Origin: Gyrodactylus bullatarudis
Taxonomy: Eukaryota > Platyhelminthes > Monogenea > Gyrodactylidea > Gyrodactylidae
Direction of reading: 5' to 3'
Assembly: GCA_012064415.1 (NCBI GenBank)
Contig: SSNU01000063.1
Location: 221,456 to 285,455, forward strand
DNA: 64,000 bases
The number at the start of each line of letters is the position of its first letter. Position 1 is the first letter of the stretch. The position numbers and the translations under genes are program-made. This document shows, one piece after another, positions 1 through 10,660 of this stretch. The notes beneath the pieces were generated by a model. That model ran no database searches and was not told where the DNA came from. It was given only the letters and a program-made list of their open reading frames with translations.

Positions 1-2437
1 TAGTTATAGGTGCAGAAACTAATAGGGTTTGAGAATCTCACTAAAAATTATGATTAGAAAGAAAAGATCAATTTTTTTCAGCTCAAAATTTTCTTCATTA
101 AGAAGACAAAATTTCGTTCATCTTTCGAAGGATATAAAAACACCAATAACCAATTTATGTCTAATTATGAATGTAATAATTTCTTCTTACTCTCTTACTT
201 GTGAAGATTACTATCACAATGATTATGATAATTATCATAATTATAATTCTTTTAGCATAGCACTGTAATAATAGTAGAGAAGCAGTTGATAACGGTAAAG
301 ATTTATTCTGCTAAAGAAATATAAATCATGTGTCTATTTGCCCATTAAAATGAACATGTGGCTTCCCTAAATGAGGAATTTCTTCACAAAATTGTAAAAT
401 ATATTTTTCCCTTATCATTGACTAGTAATCAATAAAACTTTGATATCTTAAATTGAACTCAAACTGCTCCTTAGTAACTATAGAAATCTGAATAAGTTAT
501 GAATTTTGGTATTTAGTTCAACTCTTCGGAATTGTAAAGTGAGTCTTACATAGAAACAAAAATAAACTGATTTGAAGCTGATAACGATCTTTTATCTTCA
601 GAAAATGACCTTCGTTTATCATTCAAAAAATGTTACGTTGACCAAATAGTGATGGTATATTATCTGGAACTTTTCGGCGAAATCGATTCAAATAAATTTA
701 AACTAAAGTGTGTAAATACAAGAGCTATTTTGTTATCTTAATCTCCAAAGTATCTTTAGTCAGGAGAACAATCGGGCATGAACGGTTAGCAACAATTATT
801 TTTCCACACAAAAGAAATATATAATTTCTATCAAGGATCAATTTATCTATTTACAATCTATTCAGGTAATGCATCGAAAAGAGACTTTGCGAAATAAAAC
901 TTTAACTCTATGGAAATTAAATGTCTGCTGAATTCTTATTCTCAGAATGGTTCTTTAGAAATTTTTTGACTCAATTACAGTAAACCAATCGCATTTATTG
1001 TGCCTATAAATGAAAAGTAAAAAAATTGTTTTCATAATTTTAACTTTTACACACGTTATTTCTTCCAAAAAATGACTCAAATTTAATAAACAAGTTTTAG
1101 ACTTATTAATATAAAAATTCTGATAGGTCAAAATTCTCATAATTTTTTTTATCTTATTACAGAAAAAGTAAAAAACTTCGTTGGATAATGTTTAAATACT
1201 TGAAGATTTTATGTAAAGTAGAGTCGGAACCGAAAATCAATGGTCACCCTCTTTTGAGAAACTCCGATAAAGTTATAAATATATTGGTGTGCAGGGCATT
1301 TCATGAAAATATTCCCACTACAAGAACTACGAAAAAAAAACGATCCATCCCACATATTTTGTAAATATTCCTAGCCCCACTAGACTTTATGCAATTAACC
1401 CTTGATTTTATCATATCGATAGGCGAATTTAGTAATTTCGTCATAGAAAGCTACAATTGTATAACAGTAAATTGATCAGATAAATCTTTTTCACAAAATA
1501 TATTTCATTTTCTTTTGCCTGCTCAGTGAAATTGATATTTTATATAAATTAAGACCACATGTTTAAAGAATATTGCAAGTGTTTTTTATTAAATCACTCT
1601 CACACTCACACAATCTTGGTTTTTAGTACAGTTCATTATCATTTGTCTATCAGAGAAAGAGAACCAGGATTGAATAAAGGATGAAGATGATGAAATTCTA
1701 ATTACATTCTTCTTTCATTTTGCAAATCACATGAAACAACTGAGAGAAATTGAAATAAAAAGGCATTAACGAAATCATGTTATTTTTAATCACTATAAAC
1801 TCTCTCATGATGACTTGTGATAAATGAATGGCGGAGGAATCTGAATAACTCCAGTTTTTATGATAAAAACGGTAATTGGGTTTCCTTGACTTGAACCCTT
1901 CAATGTTATCTATCATTGGAGAAAATAACTATCTAATTATGAAGAAAATAAGTGTTAGCTGAAGCAAAAATATTTATATATCTAAGAGTAGTATCACTTT
2001 AAAATTTAGAGAATTTTAGAGAAAAATACCTGAAAAACACCAAAAATCTTTAATAAAAATTGGACGAAAATTATAATTTCTAAATTTACTCTGAGAGATG
2101 ATCTAGATTCTAAAAAATCTTGATCGAATTCCTTTTCTTGATGAAAAAATTGAGAATTTTGTAAAAAACATAAAGTTTATACTGACTAGGTATAGGTTTG
2201 ATCATCTTCTTGCATTTTTACCAAAATCCTCAATAAAATTTAAGGAATCACCTCATCAAATGAAAGGTGAATTTTGATTTTTTAATTAATTTTACCATCT
2301 TAAATTTTATAAATTCAAGATTCTTCGATAATGAAGAGTCTTTCAAAAACAACCTTTGATCATCCTTAAAAAAACTTTGATAAAGAATTTTAAGAATATT
2401 TCCTAGTTGTTTTTATCGAACTAAAATATAAAGTTGG
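1..2437. other. Gene-poor AT-rich stretch
   Basis: I see no supportable gene here. The short open frames (for example 29-268 plus) have the low-complexity Ile/Asn/Phe/Lys composition expected of random AT-rich DNA and no splice-consistent continuation. Around 2130-2170 there is a piece resembling one end of the foldback family described at 2438-3142. A short block near 1221-1235 resembles part of a dispersed repeat also seen near 13.36, 49.75 and 53.6 kb. Confidence 0.5.
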
Positions 2438-3142
2438 TTGATATGAAGTTGGGAATTAATGATTTTTACAGAAATCTCGATATTTTCATCAAGAATTCGA
2501 ATTTGTTAGAGATTTTCTGGAATCTTACTCATGCTGCCCACATTTTCCATTTGAAGAAAAAAAATCTAAAAAAAAATATGAAAAATATGGTCATTTTTCA
2601 AATTCCCATTTGACGCAAAAATCCCATTTTTTCGAACTTTGAGCTGAAAATTTTTGTTGATTTGAAAGTGGGAGAGTGATCAAAAATTGATTTTCAGGAT
2701 CAAGAATAGACAAGAAAACTGACTAGCACCGTCAAGTTATCGACAGTTACCCCATTTTCGAGAGACTTTGAATTATCGAAATTTCATTGATTTTCAAGTA
2801 GTGAAAATGATCGAAAAAACGAAATTCCGCTCCCAAATGATAAGGTTAAGCAAAAGATTAAGTTGAATTGATTTTCTTGTCTAATCTTGATCCTGAAAAT
2901 CAATTTTTGATCACTCTCCCACTTTCAAATCAACAAAAATTTTCAGCTCAAAGTTCGAAAAAATGGGATTTTTGCGTCAAATGGGAATTTGAAAAATGAC
3001 CATATTTTTTTAAGATTTTTTTCTTCAAATGGAAAATGTGGGCAGCATGAGTAAGATTCCAGAAAATCTCTAACAAATTCGAATTCTTGATGAAAATATC
3101 GAGATTTCTGTAAAAATCATTAATTCCCAACTTCATATCAAT
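2438..3142. repeat. Foldback/MITE-like inverted repeat, family FB1
   Basis: Two arms of about 270 bp are near-perfect reverse complements: 2438-2715 and about 2870-3142. The left end reads TTGATATGAAGTTGGGAATT and the right end is its reverse complement. The spacer is about 150 bp and non-coding, and no transposase is present. Related ends and arms recur at 13699-14328, 14929-15145, 16735-16880, 19178-19892, 28158-28852, 33967-34040, 58870-59343 and 63785-63850. This looks like a non-autonomous palindromic DNA element. The copy could fold into a long hairpin if transcribed. Confidence 0.85.
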
Positions 3143-3702
3143 TAGCTATTTTATTTACTATTACTCTTTCGAATGAGCTATTATTTATTCAGCTTACAAT
3201 AATTTAAGGAGAAAAAAAGAATTAAAATACCATCTATTCATATTTATTAGAATTAAAGAATAAATTGTAAGAAATCCACGCCCTTTCGAAGGCACGATTG
3301 AGAAAAAATCAGCTATTAATCTACAGTTTTACAAATACAAAATTGAGTTTTTCATTCTACGAACTAGAGGTTGAGGTCATTTTCCAGCCTTTTTTGGGAC
3401 AATATTTTCTGAACTAATAGTTCATTCTTGAAAAAAATTGCATATTCGTTATCAACCTATTCTGGAGCTATTCAAAATTTTCAATCTCAGGCATGTCCCT
3501 TGTATGAAATTCTCTCTGGGGTAATGATAATAGCGGATTCTAATACATTGTCATTTGATCAATTTTATGCATAGTAAACAGATAAGCCAAAAATTTATCA
3601 TAGATATTTGAAAACAACGCATCTCAATTATCATATAAAATGTGAAAAATGAGCAAAAATCTTTGTAAGCAAATTTTTGTGAAACAAATCTCGAAACTAA
3701 AT
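3143..3702. other. Upstream of Cys/Gly gene, nothing recognised
   Basis: AT-rich sequence between the foldback element and the Cys/Gly-rich gene. It must contain that gene's promoter, but no convincing TATA element or other signal stands out from the base composition. Confidence 0.4.
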
Positions 3703-3972
3703 ATGTGCGGTTGTGGTTGTTGCTGGTGAGTTTGACATCAAACAAGGAAAATCATTACATAAAATCATAACTTTTCCTTTTAAAATAGTCCTTGTGGTTG
3801 TGGCTGTGGTGGCTGCGGCTGTGGTGGTTGTGGCTGTGGCTGCGGTTGTGGTGGCTGTGGTTGTGGCCATGGTTGCGGATGTTGCTGCCCCTGTTGCTGT
3901 TGTTGCGTTCCATGCTGCTGTGGTTGTTGTGGACCCTGTTGTGGAGGCTGTGGCTGTGGCGGTTGTTGCTAA
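3703..3972 (+). CDS. Two-exon cysteine/glycine-rich small protein
   Basis: Exon 1 (3703-3725) starts at ATG and encodes MCGCGCC plus two bases. A 63-nt intron (3726-3788, GTGAGT...ATAG) rejoins the frame exactly, and exon 2 (3789-3972) ends at TAA. The product is 68 residues, over half of them cysteine. It consists of alternating Cys-Gly, Cys-Gly-Gly and Cys-Cys runs with a few Pro, one His and two Val. An AATAAA signal lies at 4002-4007. The Cys/Gly pattern continues across the splice junction, which supports this frame over the Val/Ala- and Leu/Trp-rich frames of the same repeat. Such compositions occur in keratin-associated proteins, small Cys-Gly repeat proteins and Cys-Gly-Pro sperm-tail proteins of insects. 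A disulfide-linked structural or metal-binding protein is inferred; no orthology is claimed. Confidence 0.72.
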
Positions 3973-4001
3973 ATAATCTAAATTTTTTAATATTTTTATA
4001 C

Positions 4002-4007
4002 AATAAA
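4002..4007 (+). terminator. Polyadenylation signal AATAAA
   Basis: A canonical AATAAA sits 30 bp after the stop of the Cys/Gly-rich protein, consistent with a very short 3' UTR. The hexamer is common by chance in AT-rich DNA, so position is the main support. Confidence 0.5.
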
Positions 4008-5879
4008 TGTAATCTGATAAATCCTATATCAATCTTCAGTTCCATCCAATTATATTCTGATTTTTTCCAGATATAATAATTAGGTATAATTCTATAAATA
4101 GAAAATTATGAGACTTGAAGAAATAGAAAACTGTTTGATTTAATTTTGCTCAAAATTTAAATCGATCATAATAAAATCCCATTTAAATTCCTTTTTATAG
4201 GATGAGATTAATCAATAAAGAGGAGAACTTTCGACGTTCATCGATTGAATCTTTGATTAAATAAGTCAAAGTATCCTAAAACCATCTTTTTTGTACGAGT
4301 TCGTTTTTAAAAAGGGAGTTTATGTTGAGTAATAAATTGATAATCTATTAGAAGATCACTTCTCAAAATGTCTAATTTTAAACGAGAAGATGAGGTCTAA
4401 CGAACTTGAGAGTAGCTTCATTCGAAAAAACAGAAAATTTTTGATCCATTTGAAGCCGTGAGTTGATTTTAAAACACAAATTTTCACTCAAATATCTCCG
4501 AAACTGAATATAATTGCAAATTTTGAGAACAGATTCAGGACCTGCGTCAAATTTCGTATCAGTAATGAGGAGTCTATACCTGCCATAAATGTTTGGAATG
4601 TTTCTTCACTAGCTTATAAATTAGATCTTTTCTTTGTAATAGCTTTTGTAATTTTTGTGCTTAGCCTCTAAATTAAAGTATATGGTCGAGTTTTAGAGAA
4701 ATTCTTTAAGAACTGTAGCGTAAGTAGAATCTGCTAAGCAGATATAAGAGCTCAAAATTCCGATGAGTATTGAATCAAAAAATTTAGAATTCTTGGAATC
4801 ATTCAACATTTGAAAACCAAGGATAGAGTCTATTTTAGACATGATAAAACTATTTTGTATATACAGACTCTGAAAACTTGACAATTCCCCATAGAAAAAA
4901 ACGAGAATTCTTATCTATGACAGGATATTTGCTGATTAAATTTTCCTCCTGATTCTGTTAATTATAAAGAAACATATTTGTACTTTTCTTGACAATAAGA
5001 CGAAAGATTGGTGAATTTGATTCTGTGTTTTCTGAAAATTTATCATAAACCTGAATGGTTTTTTTTAATCTAAAGCAATAAGTAAAACCAGAAAAGAAAT
5101 TTAAAGAAAATTTTGATTAAGTTATAATTTGAACCTCTTCAAAAGCTAAATCTTTGAGAAATCAAAAAATAGCTCGTGTTATTCTGATAAATTCAAAAAA
5201 TCTTGTCTTTATCTTCTGAAATTCTCTTGAAGCAGAGAATAAATTTTCAGAATGTTTTTCCAATTTAACATTTGTTTATTTTGTACTTGAGAGAACATGT
5301 GGAACTGATGCATTTACATGAAAGTGCTTCCTTTCCTGGAACAGATGTATTAAATTCATAATTCAGTAGGATATTTCGTTCCTTTTTCATGGGCCCAAAA
5401 TAAAAGTCAAGTATACAATTGTATTCTTCATTGTCTATAGAGTTTTCGATTTTCACAAAATACTCATTACGCTGGATGAAATTTTAGACATCATATCATT
5501 ATCATGTAAAAGTCGAATTTCGATTTCTGATCAATGAAATTAATACGTTTCCTCGATAATGGCGATAATCAAAAATTCATATTGTTTGATTTGCCACAAT
5601 AATAACGAATTTCTTTAGACGAATTCGAATTCTTTCTCTATATTTATTCGAAATATCAGGATTTAATCGCTTCAAATTTTAAAAATCGATGAAAATTTAC
5701 TTGCTGCAAACTGCTTTTTCGATTGAGTCAATTCCCCATCTACATCTGGTAACTTCAGAAATAGATGGGATAAATAATTTGAAAGAAAAACAAAATTTTT
5801 ATTGTACAATCATCTTCCCGAATCCAGTTTATACCGAGAATTTAATTAATCAAGTGCAATAATTTTTAAACTATTTATT
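4008..5879. other. Gene-poor AT-rich stretch
   Basis: No gene, RNA or repeat that I can support. The open frames (for example 4693-4884 and 5265-5456 on minus) are short and without recognisable motifs. Confidence 0.4.
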
Positions 5880-6110
5880 TTAAAAAATATCAGAAAGGTT
5901 TCTTTTACCATAAAACAATGCAATAGTCACCGAAATAAGTAAGATGGTTATAGCTGATACTCCAGCTGCATACTTGACGAAGCTAACTATTCTTGAAGAT
6001 ATTGAATCGATCACAAGAACAGCATCATGTAAATTCTTGTTGCATTGAGCACATTTTCCTTCACAATAGATCGGATGCTCACACTCTCTTGAGATAAAAC
6101 ATTTATTCAA
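5880..6110 (-). CDS. Small Cys-rich single-pass membrane protein, possibly a last exon
   Basis: The frame encodes 76 residues. The first third has seven residues typical of a small disulfide or metal-binding module (CISREC, then YCEGKCAQC), followed by a short helix and one clear transmembrane segment at about residues 43-67 (VKYAAGVSAITILLISVTIA...), then a short basic tail (GKRNL). An AATAAA immediately follows the stop on the minus strand. The cysteines would face the lumen or outside if the basic tail is cytosolic. The Met at 6110 may be internal to a longer spliced protein; I found no clear upstream exon. No family is recognised. Codon content and hydrophobic pattern are better than the random frames around it, but a chance frame cannot be excluded. 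Confidence 0.45.
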   Translation of the reverse strand: MNKCFISRECEHPIYCEGKCAQCNKNLHDAVLVIDSISSRIVSFVKYAAGVSAITILLISVTIALFYGKRNLSDIF

Positions 6111-6410
6111 ATTAATCTCGGATGATACTAAATTTCATACTACAAAGATAAATTCAAAATTGATAAAATTAACGATTACAAACTAACTAGAGTTACAAAT
6201 ATTTGATTTTGTGGTGAACATATTTAAAACAAATCTAGTTGATAACAGTCTTAAATTTTTATAATTAATGATTTTTTTTCTAGTTTTGTAGAGAATCTTT
6301 TGCTGATTTCGAATAGTATGATCTTTAAAATTCTAAAATAGAATTTTCGAGTTATTCGGTAAAGACTGAAAACCTGACTTGCAAGATTTGCCTATCTCCA
6401 TTAGAATTCA

Positions 6411-6905
6411 TGTCCTCCAGTGATTCCACGGAATCACTAAAAGGCTAGTTATTCCGTAAACTCGGTTTACGAATTCACTAGTTATTCCAAGGAATCCGCG
6501 ATTATTTTAAAAACAGATGAAACATTGGAAATTGGTCATTCATTGTTTGAAGAATTAAAAAATAACAGGGAAATGTTTTTCTGATAAACCTTTACTTGGT
6601 CCATGGTATGCCCAAATACAGCCAAAGTCAAGGCTCAGTGGAGAGAGCCAATCAAGATATTGAGAACATATCGTTAAAGTGGAATGTGGAATCCTCATTG
6701 AGGATATCCCTGGAAAGGGGTGGTCAGTAGGACTACGATTTGTTCAGTATATGAAAAATAGTAGGTATCATTCAACTAGTGCCTTTTGAGGATTCCTCCA
6801 AATTACTAGTGCTTATTAGGGATTCCTAGGAATAACTAATGAATTCGTAAACCGAGTTTAGGAATAACTAGCCTTTTAGTGATACCATGGAATCACTGGA
6901 GGACA
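6411..6905. repeat. Inverted-repeat MITE-like element
   Basis: Arms of about 86 bp (6411-6500 and 6819-6905) are reverse complements. The ends read TGTCCTCCAGTGATTCC and the matching GGAATCACTGGAGGACA. The internal sequence contains sub-repeats of GGAATCACT and GGATTCCT type. The spacer is about 320 bp with no coding capacity. It is unrelated to the FB1 family. Confidence 0.75.
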
Positions 6906-7798
6906 CGGATTTACTGTAACAGGGATACTCAATTATGTGACTATTCCAGCCCGTTGTAAGAAAATCATCCGCCCCAATTCAGATGCTGTGGACCTTGAAC
7001 TATCCAGAGCGTAAAAAATCATATAAAATATTTTCATTGAGGAATCTCTTCTTTTCAACCCTTTAAATTTAGAACAAAGATAACATTTGTAATTCATTAA
7101 TCTACAATTTTATCTAAATTGTTTGAAACTCAGGACGCAAAATCAAGTGCTGGTCTAATTTTTACTGATAGACAATTTGATCAAGATCAACTCACTTTTT
7201 AAACGACATGGTTAATATTTTGTCCGAAAAGACCTAATCTAGCTTATATGCGAACTGATCTTAATACAGAAACTAATCACACATGAATATTTTTCATTCA
7301 CAGACTCTTATGGCTTACACAGTTATTATTTTACTATTCGATCCGAGTGTATGAAATAATAAAAGTTAAAATTAACTGAATCTGTGGGCAGATAAACTAA
7401 GTGATTATTATTGATTTGTAATTGATAATTTTTTCTTCACAAATAGGTCTAATTTCGAGTGAAATAAGTCAATTTAACTTTGATGTAAATTTTGTTTTTC
7501 TTATTTTTATAATTAGCAGCAATAATATTTTAGTATTTCACAATTATTCCACAAAGTCACGCTTCTGATATGAGTTGTAAAAAGGATCTTCAGAAGTTTC
7601 ATATTCTAAACGTTTTTTTCTAATTTTAAATACTGTTTAATTGATAAAATTTCACTTTCATTACATTCTTTATGCAAAAAATAATTTTACGTTTAAAATT
7701 AAAATCGAGAATTTTACAGAAAACTTATTGAACCTATTCCAATATATCTTATAAAATATATTCCTGTTCAAATTCCAAGGAATTCAATATATAACATA

Positions 7799-7925
7799 TT
7801 TAACCCTTCATATCTCATTGTGTAACCAGTGGAACAAAACACTCAAGAGATAATTTAAACTGAAATATACCTAAAACACTTTTTTCACTCCTCATTAGAA
7901 AATAAATTTATTAAGCTGAGATCTT
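7799..7925. repeat. Dispersed repeat, copy 1 (starts TTTAACCCTTCAT)
   Basis: About 115 bp is similar to 36401-36512: both start with AACCCTTCAT, share a block with AGTGGAACA or AGGGGAACA, then ATAATTT-AACTGAAATA, then CTCATTAGAAA and TTTATTAAGCT. No coding content. Confidence 0.6.
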
Positions 7926-7981
7926 AGGAAAAAATAAAATAATTTTCCATCGCAATACAATAGCTACAGATCTCAAATATC

Positions 7982-8583
7982 TAGTCGCCTGCTCGATATC
8001 TCTTTAAGTTTAGAAGATAACTAGTTTTAGAGCCGAAAAATCCCAATTTCAAACTCAATAATCTTTGAAATGATAAGTCGGCTTTCAGAGAAGAACTCAA
8101 ATTCGGAAACAATTTGTATGACATTTTTGATATGAGTTATCATTTTTTATTAATAAATATCAGATATATCGATTTTTAAGATTACTATTAAAATGTAAAT
8201 TTATTATTTAAAATCTTACTTATCCATTAGAAGGAATGAGTCATTTCGATAAATAATTTATTTCCTACTAGCGTTTAATTTCCTGTCATAATTTATACTG
8301 AATTATACTTAAAGAGTGAGTAGTAGAATCGGAAAATTATTCAACGAATCGAAGATAATTCAGAGAACATTTACTCCTGTAGATTGAAGAAAGATATAAA
8401 CTTAATTCTTCACGTCCTAGATAATTTTGTTTACATCACAGAAATTAGAAAATAAGTAACCTTACCAAAATTAATCTACTGATTCCGAATCTGAGTTCCT
8501 TTCTGAAAGCCGACTTATTGGCATTTTTTGGCTCTAAAACTAGTTATCTTCTAAACTTAAAGAGATATCAAGCAGGCGACTAC
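7982..8583. repeat. Inverted-repeat MITE-like element
   Basis: The left arm (7982-8118) begins TAGTCGCCTGCTCGATATCT and the right arm (8480-8583) ends in its reverse complement. The arms share the motif GATAAGTCGGCTTTCAGA and are roughly 100-140 bp with a few mismatches and small indels. The interior is AT-rich and non-coding. Confidence 0.72.
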
Positions 8584-9574
8584 TATTTTTTGACGACGTA
8601 AAATTATTTTTCCCAAGGCTGAAACGCTATAAATATATTTTAAATATATATATATATATATGTATATGACTAAATTTTCAAGAAATCAACATTTCTAGAG
8701 TAACTTCTGTTGGCATCAGTGAAAAGCTGTGTTTATCAATTATGGATATTCTTGTAGATTAATAAATCCCATAGTGAGATGAATGTATAAGTTGTTGGGA
8801 TAAAATATCTTTCCCGATTTATTCAACTAACCTTTTAAACTTCAGAATGCCCTAAATTTGCACTTTATCAACTTTTGAGCTAAAATTTCTTTTGATTTTG
8901 AAAATTTAAGGTAAATCAAGAACTGACATTCGGCATCAAAATTCGAAAAAAACTTGAATATACCCATAAAAGTTCAGAAAAACTTAGCATTATCAAGAAA
9001 TTGGATGAAAAATCGATCTTGGGACAAGAACAATGTCAAAAAGTTCTTTTGGGAGAAATCAAAAGATAAAAATGGTGTCAATTAATGGAAGAATCCTTCA
9101 TTAAAACAATTTTGTAATTTGTAGCTATATTTTTCCTTGATAATTGAAAATATTTCGCCTAATTTCGATCCAATTTACCACTTTTGCCTTGAAATCAAGG
9201 AGAAAATATTGATTTTTTCATCTTCACGAAGAATGAATTTCTTTTTTATTTCTTACTACTTTTGTATATTTACTTTCAAGTAGCTATGTGAAAATAATAA
9301 TTTTGTACTTTAGAAGAAATGAACCAACTCCTCGGTGTAATATACTTACGAATTAATGACTTCAAAAAAAACCGTTGATGAGTTGATGAAGACACCAAGC
9401 AAACTGTCATGAAATTGGTGAACCTCAATCTTCCTCAAGAATTCAACATTTTCATCTATATATCCCCGTATATAACAATATCAATTAAATTTCAATGAAG
9501 TTTCAAGTACTTTGCCCAGACTAATAATGAATATTTGCTTAACCTATAAATTGAGGCTGTCATTACCATGATAT
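8584..9574. other. Non-coding stretch with TA microsatellite
   Basis: No gene recognised. A (TA)n tract lies at about 8635-8668 and another at about 9570-9592, just before the broken transposon ORF. Confidence 0.45.
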
Positions 9575-10660
9575 ATGATATATATATATATACAGAGCAT
9601 AAATTATAATGGACAAATCTTAGTGAGTCATAAAATAAATGGCGGAGGAGTAACATTTTCTCATTATAAAAGTAGAGACCTTATTTTTAGACCTTATTTT
9701 TCATTTGAAGACAATCTTTTTTTTTTTAGTAATATACCCGGATTATTCAACGAGCTTTCATATGAATTTAATCCAAACTCTCTAAGGCTTTTCATAGATT
9801 CGTCCAAAAATAGTCTTAAAGCAGTTCTTCTAGATAATCTGAACGTAATTCCATCTATTCCAATAGCTTATTCCAGAGAACTGCCCGAGAACAGAGAGAG
9901 TATTGAGATAATTCTAGATAAAATTAGTTATTATGAATATAATTTTTTCATAATCGCTGATTTTCAAGTAATAGGCTTTTTAATGGGAATTCAAAGAGGG
10001 AACACATCCTTCCCATGTTTTCTCTGCTTATGGGAATCAAGAGCTCGAGGTACTCATTATGACCCAAATTTTTTTCCTGTTCCAAGAGGAGTTGGAATGG
10101 GCAATAACAGAATTAATGAGCCCCTCGTTGAGAATAATCGAATTCTTCTTCCACCTTTGCACATAAAATTAGGAATTTTTAAGCAATTTATGAAAGCATT
10201 GGTTTCTAGAAATTCCCATTCTCTGGAGCATGTTTATGCTAAATTCTCATATATTTCAAGAACTAAAATAGATGAGGGAATACTCACTGGTCCTCAAATT
10301 AATGATTTGATAAAAGATGAAATCTTCTCTCTTGTTCTTGTAGAAGAAGAACTTTGAGCATGGAATTCTTTTAAAGATGTGTGTTTAAATTTTTTTGGGA
10401 ATAATAGAGACCCAAATGCTAGAATATTAGTTGAAGAGCTTCTGGTATCTTATGCAGAGTTGGGTTGTCTCATGAACTTGAAGTTACATTTCCTTCGTTT
10501 TCATTTTGATTTTTTTCATCAAGTTCCACTTGGTACCGTCTCAGATGAACATGGTGAAAAAATGCACCAAATGATGATGTTCATTGAGGAAAGATATTCA
10601 GTAATAAATGTGGAACATTGTCTTTCAGATTACTGTTGGTTTATAAAAAATACAGATTAA
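9575..10660 (+). pseudogene. Transposon-derived ORF with one in-frame TGA
   Basis: A single frame runs from 9575 to 10660 and is interrupted only by TGA at 10355-10357. Residues before it (LRLFIDSSKNSLKAVLL, then FPCFLCLWESRARGTHYD, then LLPPLHIKLGIFKQFMKAL) and after it (AWNSFKDVCLNFFGN, then VSDEHGEKMHQMM, then DYCWFIKN) match, as I remember it, one continuous repetitive protein family found in many copies in arthropod and other invertebrate gene sets and generally regarded as transposon-derived. The Cys-x2-Cys and HGE motifs are kept. The true N-terminus probably lies upstream and is lost in the TA-rich tract. I read it as a recently inactivated transposon gene, or a host gene with a nonsense allele. 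The exact transposon superfamily is not known to me. Confidence 0.7.

Noticed and set aside
3713..4076. Val/Ala-rich and Leu/Trp-rich plus frames and a His/Ser/Asn-rich minus frame across the TGTGGC tract
   Set aside because: They are alternative frames of the repeat that encodes the Cys/Gly protein and lack its splice-consistent start and continuation.
10355..10357. Selenocysteine at the TGA
   Set aside because: No sign of a selenoprotein family, and the position is not a redox motif; a nonsense mutation is simpler.
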